A DNA stretch of 64,000 nt from Sinohyriopsis cumingii. Lineage: Eukaryota; Mollusca; Bivalvia; Unionida; Unionidae. A program made the position numbers and the translations under genes. Every line of letters starts with the position of its first letter. Position 1 is the first letter of the stretch. Shown in pieces: positions 30,191 through 42,100 of the stretch. The stretch covers positions 34,442,901 to 34,506,900 of the forward strand of contig CM068835.1 in NCBI GenBank assembly GCA_028554795.2, read 5' to 3'. A model generated the notes under the pieces. The model saw nothing but the letters and a program-made list of their open reading frames with translations. It was not told the DNA's origin and did no database searches.

Positions 30191-30599
30191 TATTCAGGTC
30201 AGCCCCATGCAACACTGTTCCGCCCTTTTGAGGTCAGCCGCTAGCAACATTGTTACCAATCGTCCCCAGTAGCCAGTACCGTTACGTCACCCCTCTCCAA
30301 ATCCCCTTTTTGATAGACAGTTCCAATATCTTATCGAAATGTTCAATTTCCCTTATCACTATACAGTCCCATCATTGTTAAATTCCCCATAACGCCATAG
30401 GGCAAAGTCACTATATTACTAATATATTACTAATGCTAACTTTAAGAAGACGTTGTTATTTAAAAACTTCTATAATGTGTCTATAATAAATAAACCAAGC
30501 TGATCCACAGGGCAGACTCAATATTTTATCATTAAAGTCTCGTTGTCGCTATATACTCCCCAAATACTACTAATGCTAACGAGACGTTGTAATTTGGAA

Positions 30600-33500
30600 A
30601 CTACAAAAATGTGAATGTGATCAGTAACCTAGTTGATTCTCGGTAGTATTAATTTAGGATTGGTAGAACACAAATCCCTGCAAAAGTTACATTAGTATTA
30701 TAAAACCTAATGCATCGACCGCTGGAACTCCTCAGCTACGATCTGCAAAACCCATTGCAACAGAAATACTTCCCATGCCAACTTCTATAATTTTTTTAAA
30801 CTTATATTCTGTTTTGTCCTTTTGTATCGCTAAAACGCCCTGTCTCTTTAAGTAAATCATCATTAATTTCATCAATTTTCATGAGCCTAAACTTAATTAA
30901 TTACTACTTTTTATTCAGCGTCATTTAACTATTTTATTTTTGGGCTCATGGTATACTTTGTATAATCAGGTATTTAATCTTAAACAGGTGCAACGAAATT
31001 GAGATCAACAAATCAGCATGTGTATAATACACAACTTGGAACATATTTTAATATAAAAAATTTATACTGTTCGCTAGCTGTCAAGTAATGAGTTTGCTTC
31101 CTCGATTAACTCCATCTAAATTATGCTTGTTTGGTCTTTAGAATCTCTCATTATGGTGTTTCAAGTTGTTTTTTAAATTGAACTTTTCTTGACCTCTTAT
31201 TTCACGTGAAGTTACATACCCTGTTGATTTAGAAAAATAAATTTCTTCAGTTTTACTTTAAATAACCTATTTCCTTCGCTTTCTAACATTCGTCTAATTT
31301 GTAAGTAAATTACAGTTTTCCTATACTTTTATGATTTGTTGTGAATTTAATGTCATACTTGTTGCTGGTAAATTGTATCCCAGTTATTTCCCTGTCATTT
31401 TGTCTTCATATATGGTACCGGCAGATCAAACAGTATCTTCTATAGATTCAAAACAAAGTTAATTCTTTTTCAAGTGGACTTCGATCCATTTAAACAGGGT
31501 TAAAAGGTTAACAATGTATGGAATTAATTGGTTAAAGAACATCGACTTTAACCATGTCCAATCCCTACTCCTCGTCCTTCACCGTCCGTTAAAAATTATA
31601 AGCCTCCTCAATCAACAGATCAACAAAGTTTTCTTTATCTGTAAAAAGACTATGTCATACTCATACATAATTTAAAGTTAAATAAAGAGGAATTGTGTTA
31701 AATTAATTTTAAATTTTTACACATCGCATTGCCAAGAAATAAAGAAAGGTAAGTTTTTATTTTCTAATATTGCTAACTCAAAGATAGTTTTTCATTCAAC
31801 AGTATAACTATTAAACCAAGTGGAAACAAGTTTCTACAGGATATAGGTTAGAAAAGACCAGTAAACATAGTAAATAGCCCATATATCATTAAAATAGGAC
31901 TAGCCATATCTAATTGCAAATACATTTATTATAAATGTTAAATGATATGGAAGAAATACATGAGAATTTACAACATGGAAATACTGATTGTACGAATAAA
32001 ATTCATGACCTAACAATGACTGAGAACGATCTATGGATAAAAAGGAAATATATATTTATATTCATCAAATAGTAGAAGAAAACATTAAGAGTATATTTGA
32101 CAGCTGTTGACAATTGACCTTGAATAGGTTATTAATTGACCTCCTTTCTGGAATTGTTCTTAAAGATTTATATGTAGTAACAAAACTAATTAGCGATTAG
32201 GTGATGTATTAACTAGATAATTAATAACTGAACATGTTACTTGAATTCAGAAAGCAAAGACAATGCACATATTTATTTGCTGTATACTTTATACTTTTAG
32301 GTGCGCTTAGTCTTAGGTTTATGAATCTTGATTCCCTGATTGATTTGTATAATATTATAATTCATATGCATTTAATAAAACAAATCTGCTCTATTTTATC
32401 CTATATTTTGTGGTATGTGGAGTGACCCTGTGCGGTGGTGCTACTGTTATAAAAAGAATGTTTGTCCGACCCTTGCATCAGATTTCCATTTAACATTTTG
32501 AGTACCGGGTTCTCAGAATTTTCCTATAAGATTTTGAAGGTAGGCGTCTCAGGATTTCTCATACATTCAGAAGGCAGACAGTGTATGTGTGCTAGGTTTT
32601 GTTGCTATAACTGCTTTGTCCAGTGGCCAAGGATTCGTGAAATTGTGAAGACCGATGGCATCCTTGCATTAGCAACTAATGTCAATTGCAAAAGTCTATG
32701 ATTTGTTTCCTGAACATTTCCAGACCAGTGACTTAGGGAGAAAGTCAAAGGTATGGGTTAACGATCAAATGTCAAGTGGCCCAGAGCATTAATATTCTAG
32801 AAAGGTGACCGAAGGCTTTCAAAAAAAAAAAAAAAAAAAAAAATTGGGGATGGTTGCATGTTAGCTGAACATTTTCTTAAAGTGAATGAAAATTGTTTAA
32901 CCGGTATGATCTGGCTGAAAACGGATTTCGGAAGCTCAGAATCGATCCAAGCTATATAGCTACCCGTAAAGATGAGACATTATGTGACCTAAGAGGTCAT
33001 TACTGGGCATATGTAGCTTTAAAAGAGACGTTATTCTTCCATCGCTTAAAAATGTTCAAATCCGTGCAGAAAGAATATTGATTTTAACCCTTCAGTAAGA
33101 TGTTATAGTTAAGAATATGACAAGACAACAGAAAATACTTAGGTCCAGAGAAACTGTTGGCCCAGTGCGTGGTTTTCTTTATAAAAACAGCTGTAGGAAG
33201 ATTACTTTTATGTCTAACTATGGACTACACGATCCATTTTCTTAAATAATTTTATTTTAGTATCCGTTTGCATGTTTCAAGTAGGGTTTCTTATTATATC
33301 TCATGAAGAAGTACTGCAGACATTCGATGACCTTACAGACAAAAATTAGTGGGCTTGATATGGATTGGTTACCAGTTACAGGTCATCAGTGCCTGAAATA
33401 TAACAAGCAGTTTTGTTGTTGACATTTATCTATCATGTTATCAAATTCGCACAACCATCTTACAAATATACGAAAAAACACAGGTTCATTCAACACGCTT

Positions 33501-33600
33501 TGCTTTGACGGCCCTCAACTAAATTCAAAAACTATTTTGTCGAACAGCAGTTACTGGTTTAGAATATATAATAGATGCATTTCAGTGTGGTTGGTATTAC
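30600..33600. other. AT-rich host DNA, no gene seen
   Basis: Contains a short A run at about 32,820-32,842. The ORFs are under 80 codons and lack domains. It lies downstream of the VMO1-like gene and may hold its 3' untranslated region. Confidence 0.45.
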
Positions 33601-33613
33601 AAACTAGAGCATT

Positions 33614-33871
33614 TTAGCTCATTTTTAATTCACAACAAAAAAACTTGACATCATTGAGGCCCGTGTCGTCTCCTCCACGTTGAGGCCCCTCTATACGGGT
33701 CTGTATGCCGCAAATGGCAGAGTTTACGGGACAACTCTCACTCCATCCCCCATAGGAGCCCCAATTTCCTTGCCCAGGAGGGTGGACCAGCTCGTATTGG
33801 TGTCTATCTGACGTAAGATCACGACACATGAACTTCACGTAGTTAGTTGCCGTATCGTCACGATGAGTTCC
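33614..33871 (-). CDS. VMO1: VMO1-like gene, exon 3 (C-terminal)
   Basis: Minus strand, entered by an acceptor TTTGGTTTAG at 33,872-33,873, phase 0, and ending at a stop at 33,614. It encodes the end of the second internal repeat (GTHRDDTATNYVKFMC) and the whole third repeat: GNWGSYGGWSESC, then ICGIQTRIE and DDTGLNDVKFFCC. The ICGIQT...DDT.LNDV.F.CC ending is diagnostic of vitelline membrane outer layer protein 1. VMO1 proteins are secreted beta-prism proteins of egg coats and mucosal or calcified secretions. Joined with exons 2 and 1, the predicted protein is 215 residues, usual for the family. Confidence 0.88.
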   Translation of the reverse strand, partial: GTHRDDTATNYVKFMCRDLTSDRHQYELVHPPGQGNWGSYGGWSESCPVNSAICGIQTRIEGPQRGGDDTGLNDVKFFCCELKMS

Positions 33872-33879
33872 CTAAACCA

Positions 33880-34015
33880 AAATGAAATAAATAAAATGAA
33901 AACCAAAATTAAATAAAATTAATTAAATTGAAATAAATAAATAAAATATTTAAAAAAAACAAAAAAGTATCAACGTTATCAAAATAATAGATATATAGAT
34001 AGATAGATAGATGAA
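33880..34015. repeat. A/T-rich low-complexity and (GATA)n tract
   Basis: AAATAAAAT-type simple sequence followed by four to five GATA units, inside intron 2 of the VMO1-like gene. Confidence 0.8.
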
Positions 34016-34178
34016 TCAAGTATCATTGAAAGATCTGCAGAATGATATGCATCGTCCATAGGATATACAGAAACGTACAATATATTTTTGCGGTTTTTTG
34101 ATACTTTGCACACACACTAACAAAGACAACACGCATACGCACACACTCATTCCTTTACAACATATTCACAACCTCATC

Positions 34179-34432
34179 GGGGCCCCGAGTGGTGGAGTGG
34201 TCTAAAGCGTTACGGATCACTGCCATCTCACCTCTGTCTGCGTGGGTTCGAGTCTAGTATTCGGCCAATGTGGGTATGTGAGAAAGCTTACCAGTAGCTT
34301 CTCTTGGGTCGGTGGTTCTTCTCGGGGTTTTCCCGGGCTCTTCCATTAATACTGGCCGCCATGCATAGCCTATCATGTGCTGAAAAATGGCGTTATATCC
34401 CACAACAACAACAACAACAACAATAACGAGCT
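34179..34432 (+). mobile_element. tRNA-derived SINE (family 2)
   Basis: Same family as the copy at 29.93 kb: GGGGCCCCGAGTGGTGGAG, GGGTTCGAGTCTAG, GGCCGCCATGCATAGCC, then ATGGCGTTATATCCC and an (AAC)n tail. It is in intron 2 of the VMO1-like gene, antisense to it. No clear target duplication was found. Confidence 0.85.
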
Positions 34433-34439
34433 TATCAAG

Positions 34440-35445
34440 GCATCACGATATTGTAAATTACAAGCTTCAATGGAAAACGGTACAGATTTTCATTCCAGCT
34501 CAGACATATGTCTTTCACCTAAACTTTCTTGGTGCATTCGTATTTGTACCACAGTGAAGTCAACACAAATAGACTTGGGAGATTTGGAAGCAGTTTAAAC
34601 ACGATTTTTTAACATAATAACGTAACAACACTAGAAACTATTTGAATTTTATATAATCTACGAGAACCTTCCACAGTCATGGCGAAACTGCACTACATAT
34701 CACATTAAAGTTAAAACACGGGAAATGATTTCAATTTAATAGAATCTACGAAACCTTCCACATTCATGCTGAAACTGCACTACATATAAAATTAGTTCGG
34801 ACCTCCAACTTGAGCGAAATAAAGCCTAATCATGTTCCTAATTTTCAGAGGAGATCAAATTATTTTTACGTCCTTGCTTTTTCTTACAAAATATTCGTTT
34901 CAGTAATGTTTCTGCTTGTCCATTTTCTCAGCAGTGTGAATTTTCTGACAAGCATGCTCGTGACTCCAGACAAGATTAACTAGAAAGGAATGCTAATGAT
35001 GTTCAACATTGTGAATTTTCCTAAATACGTGTCCCATACTTCATGGCTGTTGCCATCACATATGGCGGTAACGTTACTTATTTCTCAAACAATACACCGA
35101 CGATAACATCTCTTTAACATATTCAAATACAGAATAAATACTGGAAGGAGACATTCACTATCGCCATGCATAAGGCACTGGACGAAAAAGTGCGGTGTTG
35201 ATGTAAACAAAAGCATGTAATGTACTGATGCCAATATATTATAAGTTAATATTGTTCAACTGGATATAAATTAAATGAATATATATATTTGCTTGAAATG
35301 AAATGATTTTCCCAACTTTATGTTTAAAGACCTTTCAAAGGCAACACAAATTCGTTCTTTCTGTAACTTGTGGCATCAGTATTCGGGTAAGCTCAACTGT
35401 CCGTTCTGTAACCCTTCCTTATACAAGAAGGAATGGACCATTTAC
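34440..35445 (-). other. Remaining part of VMO1-like intron 2
   Basis: AT-rich; a motif (GAACCTTCCACAGTCATGGC near 34,668) repeats about 85 bases later (GAAACCTTCCACATTCATGC). Nothing else is recognised. Confidence 0.5.
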
Positions 35446-35449
35446 ATAC

Positions 35450-35656
35450 TTTGTTGGGTTCGACTTGAAGTGAAAACGAGGTAAGGAAGTCATGTGTCCC
35501 GGCCTGATTATCGCATCTTGACCATCCTGTCCAGTCACCGTAGATTCCTTCTCCTGATCCCACCTGACCTCCAAACAGAGAGCCCTCTACAGATTCGCAT
35601 TGAAGAAGGATTGCATTTAAACTTGTGTCATCCCTGCTGTGTTGGTTGGGTTCTAT
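35450..35656 (-). CDS. VMO1: VMO1-like gene, exon 2
   Basis: A 207-base minus-strand exon with phase 0 at both ends: acceptor CCATTCAG before 35,656 and donor GTATGT after AAA at 35,450. It encodes IEPNQHSRDDTSLNAILLQC, finishing the first internal repeat, then GIYGDWTGWSRC and FLTSFSLQVEPNK of the second. Each matches the VMO1 repeat pattern (WG.W...C, then .VEP.Q...DDTALN.I...C). No start codon belongs here, so it is easily missed by ORF scans. It lies 9.6 kb from exon 1 and 1.6 kb from exon 3. Confidence 0.85.
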
Positions 35657-35799
35657 CTGAATGGAAGATATGGCAATAAAACAGGGTTGTTTTTAAGCAA
35701 AGATCAAATAAAACATTTCGTCGAAGTAATAGTCTAAATACGGTTTGTGGGTCATATTCTAACCTGACCTTTACCCCTTAACCTCTGACCTTCTCCCTA

Positions 35800-38100
35800 A
35801 AGTAATTGGTCCACTGGCCCTCAAAATAAAGTTTTTCTTAGAGCATGGGTCACTGGCCTATAAAATGTTTTTATGAAAACAAACCTTTTCGTGAAGAAAT
35901 ATGTGTATGTGATAGTCAAAATTATGTTAACACAGCGAAAAAATCAGGGACACTTGTCAAATGTTTATGAAAAAAAGCATTGACTAGTGGTCACCATAAT
36001 ATTTTTGAAAAATAACCGTGCCGCTGGTTATTAATCTTATGAGAAAAACCTGGATCTGATAGTCAAAAATTTGTGCCAAAACTTGTGCGTCTGGTCATCA
36101 GAAACTTTCATGCAAAACCATCCGACAGTTGTCTTCAAAATTTTATCCGAAAACAGCTGGGCGATATGTTATCAAATGTTTGCGAACAAAAATCTATTTG
36201 CCAGTTATTATCCAATTTGTTTGAAAACGACTGAATCAATGATTTTTTAAAATTGAACTGAAACCCCAATTCCCACATAAGATAGATGGAAAAAAATCTG
36301 AGCTAGACATACCTTCTATTCAATAAAAGACATAACATAAGATAACAGAAATTATCTAGTTAATACAGTGAGTATTATCTATTAATGAGATATGTGTACG
36401 CACTATCATCGAAAAATGTATATAATTTTATTTTTAGGCCTAAACATATATCTTGTGTTAAACTCAGATCTATGTATGTTTCATGTACAGTCGGAAAAAA
36501 GAAGGTCAAGGTCATTCTACTGAGACAGAACATGCAAATCAAACATTTGCAACCTGTGGTAAAACCAATCGAGAAGCTATGCGCATATTACCTATTATAA
36601 TTCTGCCAAATATTTGGGTCATATATGCAGGTTGTTTATGCTATATGTTTGGCAGAAAGTAGTAAACGTGAAGATGGTTTTCTAAAACTTTGAAGGTCAT
36701 GTACACTAATCGAGAGCAATACACAATTGATTTACATTACGAACAGAAATGTCCATTAAATATTAACTGCATGCGGAGGCAGATTTCGCGGGGAACAAAA
36801 ACACTTTTACAGAATAGCGAACCAAGGACAAATTCATGCAGATTCCCCAGTTTCAGGCAGGGATAGTTGATACGACAGCTTACGAAAAAGTATATCATAA
36901 ATACAAATCTATTTGACAGTGATATATACCTACTCAAAATATGCATGGACTAACGAGGGAAACACAAATATTTCAAACATTTTACGAATGAACGCTACAA
37001 AAGATAAAATTCGATGAAGGATTTGAATTTAAATAACATAAAGGTTAAGATATTATTTTTAAAACAAATATTTAATAAATTTTCAATCTCTCAGACAATA
37101 AGGCGTATCTAGTAGAAATATTACATCCATCTCATAGGATTAGAACTGAAATTATGTTAATAAAAAAGACACATGAAAATGGATAGATATATTACAAAAC
37201 TGTATTGATGCATACAACACATCACATCACCGATCTAGAGACGTGTCGCCAAGTGAAGCAGTGAACCTCCCATCAGTTCCAAAGTATAAATTAGCTTATC
37301 CATCTACCATACTGCAGTGCATACCAAATATAAATCGGGCAGAAATTCAAGATCTCAAATTATGAGTCTACTTTTCCTAAATTATATCTTCCAAATTTCA
37401 ATCAAGAGATTTGTATAATGAAAGAAGTAATATCTGGACCCAGCATTGTTTAAATTATATATTCAAAGGGAAATAATATGGGAGGAATTTAATTGTTTAC
37501 AAGCAGGAGTTGTCTCCATTCAACAATGAGGATTGCATAATTAATACGGAAAATATTTAAAAAGGATAACAATAAATAGAAAAGGATATGTGATAGTAAA
37601 CAGGAAAAAATAAAATGGCTATTTTAATAGCGGAGCCTGAAGAAAATAGTGTTGCCTTAAAGTAGGTACTATCTTCTATAATGCTGTAAACACTATGGTT
37701 GTTTTATGTAAAATATACTTGCAGTGGAAGTCATTACCTGGAATTTTAGTTATCAATTTAAATCTATTGATCAAAAGAAATATAGTAAACCTACATACAC
37801 ATGATGTACACAATGAACAAATATAATTAAATTTGAATAATTTATAATAGAGGAAAATCAACGGATGCAACCAAAAAACAATTACCTGTTAATGTGACAA
37901 AGCTACAAAGGATGTTTCATATTCTCTCCCGCTAATTTCTTAATTTAAAATCCATAGAAAAGACTGAAAACATTCCAAAAAATGTTGAGAGAAAGAAATT
38001 TTACTACGTAATTGATACAAAATATCCTTGATACAACAATACCAAATATCAAACATAGAAATTACGGCCGTCTCTAATTTCTATTAAAAATAGAAGAGAA
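35800..38100 (+). repeat. Dispersed segment with integrase remnant, copy 1
   Basis: Matches 61.5-64.0 kb at several points: GCCGCTGGTTATTAATCTTA, GCTATGCGCATATTACC, TGATGCATACAACACATCAC, GGAGCCTGAAGAAAATA. The first 450 bases are a decayed tandem repeat built on GGTCATCAAA...TTTATGAAAA. It is probably the remains of an old Maverick. Confidence 0.7.
37190..37300 (+). pseudogene. Decayed Maverick-type integrase fragment
   Basis: One frame reads CIDAYNTSHHRSRDVSPSEA, matching the AYN...HRSIG..P segment near the end of the integrase core (AYNQSYHRSIGRAPQD at 2,238 onward). No catalytic residues remain nearby. The same fragment is at 63.1 kb. Confidence 0.6.
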
Positions 38101-38697
38101 CTTAAAATAACTGCGAATGAAACTAAAATGAATAGTGGCAAGAAAACTACAAGACCAGTTTAAAAGAATACAAATTAAATTAATACAAATTTGAAGCTGG
38201 AAAAGAAGCTAACAAACAGTTTTCTTTATCAAAAGAAAATGGAAATTTGCGATTTACGATTAGTAGAAGCCCAGTTCGATTTGTTGATTCAACGAACCAG
38301 GGGACCATGATAATCAACATTATGCATATTAGTATAAAATTAGGCAAGCAAAAAAAAAACATAATTAACACAACTGAAACAAAAAGTTAGGTTGGTGAAC
38401 CGAGCACAACATTTGATCAGAAAACAAACATAAGCACACGCTTTTATTTAACACAAATCTTATCAAACTTTAGATACTGATAGTTTTATACATAATTCAA
38501 ATACTGCATAAAATATAACCGTGATAAATATAAGCATTGGTTGAATAAATGGCTAATAAATGTACGAAATATAAAAATTGAAAACATATATAATATATCC
38601 GGCATTGCCTACGAAGTAGCAGCAAGACTTGGAAGAATAACAATAATTAGACTAAGAAAAGGAGAAAGAAGATATTTTAACCATCTATGAAGAAGAT

Positions 38698-38780
38698 AAT
38701 AATCATTATTGTACATTAAAGGATTTCTAACACGTTGTATTATTAATCATTATTGTACAATAAATGATTTCTAGCACGTT
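38698..38780. repeat. Short tandem duplication
   Basis: AATCATTATTGTACATTAAA ... TTTCTAACACGTTGT and AATCATTATTGTACAATAAA ... TTTCTAGCACGTTGT, two units about 47 bases apart. Confidence 0.8.
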
Positions 38781-39551
38781 GTTTTGTCTCAAGCACTTAA
38801 AAGACACTCTAAAAAGCACTTTTGCAACAAACGCTTAAATTATTTATTATTCTGAATTAAGCTTTCAAGGACATAAAATAGTATGCAACCAAACATCAAA
38901 TACAACAGAAATTGTTCCCAAAGATACGTCATGGACAATCCAAGGAGCACAACACACAAGTAGGGTTTTGCCTTTATCCTAAATCGACTCACAAGGAACA
39001 AGATGTATGGTAGAATTTTTCAAATACTAATAATTGTGTTTTAAAGGTTGAATCTGGAACCGAATAAGGAATAATTATGATACTTAACATTTATACTACA
39101 GACAAACATTGGCGATACCAAAATAAGAAATAAAAATAATGCGATACGGTTAATGCGATTTATAAACTTAAATGTACTAACGAGGAAGTAATACAAGAAA
39201 TAATATTTACGGTGACTGAAACGAACCTGGAAGAAATATACCAGTATATTTAAAAATTGCCACCAGAAAAAAACAACTCATTCTCATTGAATATGCTTTA
39301 TCTCCAATACAAATGAAATAGATAAAAGGTAAAAGGGACACTAAACCTTCCGTTTCTAGTTAATTAATTCTGTAAAAAAACATTTACACTGTATCAAAGT
39401 TTAAAGATGCATCTTCAGTTAAGAATAAAATCAAATAATACATAGGGTATTTACATATAATCAAGAGCCGTAGCTAAATAATATGTTGAGCTTAATACAT
39501 CTTGAAAGAGACAACTTTTAATTTTATATGAAACAAAATATAGCTTTACGA

Positions 39552-39745
39552 CAAAAGCGATTAAAACAGCGATTATCTCAAATTAAATATGCTTGAAGAC
39601 TGATTATTTACCAACTTATAGTGTCACAAGATATGAATATAATTAGATAAAAGCGATTAAAATAGCAATCATGTCAAATTAAATATGCTTGAGGACTGAT
39701 TATTTACCAATTTATAATTTCACAAGAGATGAATGTAATTATGTA
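39552..39745. repeat. Tandem duplication, unit about 97 bp
   Basis: AAAAGCGATTAAAACAGCGA through GATGAATATAATT occurs twice with a few changes (second unit from 39,649). Confidence 0.85.
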
Positions 39746-40811
39746 AAAACATCACAATAAGAAAGGCCTTCTGTGGACATTTTATCTGCGTAACAGACTA
39801 CTATTAATTTAATATTTCCACGAAGATATTTTTATTCCATCACTCCAAAAGATATTTCATAATGCCTACCACTCAATATCTGCTCTGTAAAGTCTGGTTG
39901 TTTCCTTTTTCCTTCATACAAATTCGCACAAAAGTCTATTAGAAATTAATTTTCTGGTATGCACTAATAAATGATTCTATTCTTTTATCGGTTTATTACC
40001 AGGATCTATTAAAATTCCATTGTTGTCTCTGTAATACCATTTATTCATCGGGTGTGACTCTCGATCATGACATGTATGCATCTACGTTTTCTTTTATGTT
40101 TATCTTTAGGTTTATCTATTGTTGAACATTTATTAACTTAAGTTCTGTTTCGTGCAATGTGTTATCATGCATGCTTCTAAAGTTCAGCCATAAATAACGA
40201 TGATCAGAATAAACATTTAACATTAGTGATTTTTATTATTCATTGCGGAACAATTTACATAACTTCTGTAAATGGTTGACCCAACCTATATCCCTGTTAA
40301 TAAGAAACGTTAAGTAATCCTTACACAGTTGTGTCATTAGAGTATGTTGCTGGATTGAAATATTTCTCAGGATCAGTTTATCTGTATCTTTGTGCAGAGT
40401 ATCAAAAAATCCATTTAGTTAGCCAACAAAATCAGAAGTAAACGAATTGTATTAGTTTGGTTTCCACCTTATATCCCTTCTGATACGTTTACTTAAGTAA
40501 TCATGACCCTAAACTCCTGTGGAAGACCATAAAAATCCAACGGACAGTGGTCATTTAGCATCTAAGTGAATTCTGAAAATCTTGCAGTTTACAATAAACT
40601 GAAAAGCTTATGTGATAGTATTTGGTTCATTACCTGATCCTGATTTTAAGTTTGTTTACCAATCATTATTCCTTCCTCTATTTTGTTTGTTTTCACAGGA
40701 GTTGGTAATCAGAAGACTTTCAACGTCGCGAAAACTGTATAATCACCCAGTTATAAATATCGTTACAATCGTAAGAAAAATTTAGTTGTTTGATAACTTG
40801 TTTACAATGAA

Positions 40812-41500
40812 ACGACTCTTTCGTCTTAAGCAACGTTACAAGAAAAGAGCGAAAACCAACTAGTTTTTTAACTATCAACTAATTTTTTTCCCCCAGAATA
40901 CAAGTGAAAATTTCAAAATAACTTATACTAATGTGAATGAAAACTTCAAAAATCCTAAAAGTTCTTTCTCAAATCAAGAAATATAGGGTACAGAGAATGA
41001 ATTGCGGCCGTGTTCCAAATAAATTCCAAGTTGGTATGTGCGTATATGCCGCTAGACTCGAATGCGAATATGCCAACAGTCTTGATGTATCACGATGATA
41101 TAATCCAAAATGTCCTTGAACAAATTCACAATAATCACAAAATAAGTATTTAGTCAGAAAAGTATTGATAAGTACTTTGTAATTCAAGTGAATAATTTAA
41201 ATAAATAAATCCCCGCAAATAAAAACCGAACACAACAATAAGACTGGTCCCCACTACTCTACCATCTTAATTGAAATTTCCATCACATTGTAAACATAAT
41301 TGTTTCTAAAAAGTTCTAAAGTCAGAATCAGGGCTCGATCTAGGACTTAAACTTAGTCAATATGTTTATCCTACATAATATGAGACATATAGTATTCCGA
41401 CCCTCAATTATGGACAAAGATCAATCACACAATACAAATTAAATATACATAACAAGAAATTAAATTTGGTTCTCCGTTATCCTTTGCAGCGAAAGATACA
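40812..41500. repeat. Dispersed repeat family X, copy 1
   Basis: Shares blocks such as AGTCTTGATGTATCACGATG, CTTTGTAATTCAAGTGAATA and AATCACACAATACAAATTAA with copies at 41.65 and 58.27 kb. No coding capacity or terminal repeats recognised; ends approximate. Confidence 0.6.
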
Positions 41501-41644
41501 AATTAACTACAAGCTACAACCATAGAAAAGAACATTGGCTGGAAAAGAATATATAGGACACTGAACAAAGCCAAAACACTCCACCAACATACTTTCCCAC
41601 CATGAAAGATAATACAATCAGGCAACATATAACAAATAGAGTTA

Positions 41645-42100
41645 TGACTCTATCGTCTTATAAAAAGAAATAGAAGAAAGCGAAACCTTCTCAGTTTTGT
41701 AAAACTCAAGAAAAATAATCTGTTTACCCTAGAATATGAATGAAAAATTTAAAAAGAACTAACATTAGTCCTAAGAGTTATATCACGAGTCAATATTTAT
41801 AGTTTCAATTGAATTTCAGTGGTGTTCTAAATAAATTCCAATAATCAAGGTATTGATATGCTTGTAAGCTCAAATGTGTTAATGTGCCAGAGGCCTGAAC
41901 TGTGGCAATGTGAAAACAGTCTTTTGTTGTATAGCAATAATATAATCAAAATGTTTTAAATTCACTATGATTCCAAATACATGATTAAGTGCAAGAAGTT
42001 TCAATGAACACTTCGTAATTCCAGTGAATATATTAAATCAATAAATCCACCCAATTCAATATATGAAAACAACAATCAAGACTGATTCCACTTGGGGTGT
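41645..42100. repeat. Dispersed repeat family X, copy 2
   Basis: Contains CAGTGGTGTTCTAAATAAAT, CGTAATTCCAGTGAATATAT and the same order of blocks as copy 1. Similar blocks may extend to about 42.6 kb. Confidence 0.55.

Larger units (their letters stand above)
23237..30571 (+). mobile_element. Internally deleted, decayed Maverick (element 2)
   Basis: Left end AGTAGTATATGGGGACGATA and right end (reverse strand) AGTAGTATTTGGGGAGTATA are inverted copies. Inside are, in order, a leftward small gene, a broken polymerase B, a fragment of the pVI-like gene, a truncated major capsid gene and a broken accessory gene. Integrase, penton, membrane-protein and protease genes are absent. It is shorter than half a normal Maverick and full of stops, so it cannot move by itself. 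No clear target duplication is visible at the chosen ends; boundaries are uncertain by some 150 bases because the terminal units are tandemly repeated. Confidence 0.8.
29735..30571. repeat. Right terminal inverted repeat of Maverick 2 (split by a SINE)
   Basis: Inverted relative to 23,237-23,735: GGTCAGCCCCATGCAAC, GTTACGTCACC, CCATAGGGCAAAGTCACT. It has an additional outer unit (30,413-30,571) with a second CTAATGCTAAC segment. The SINE at 29,930-30,179 interrupts it. Confidence 0.75.

Noticed and set aside
30413..30418. Possible 6-bp target duplication at the inner candidate ends of Maverick 2
   Set aside because: Left TAAAAT and right ATATTA do not match; the outer candidate ends do not match either, so no target duplication is claimed.
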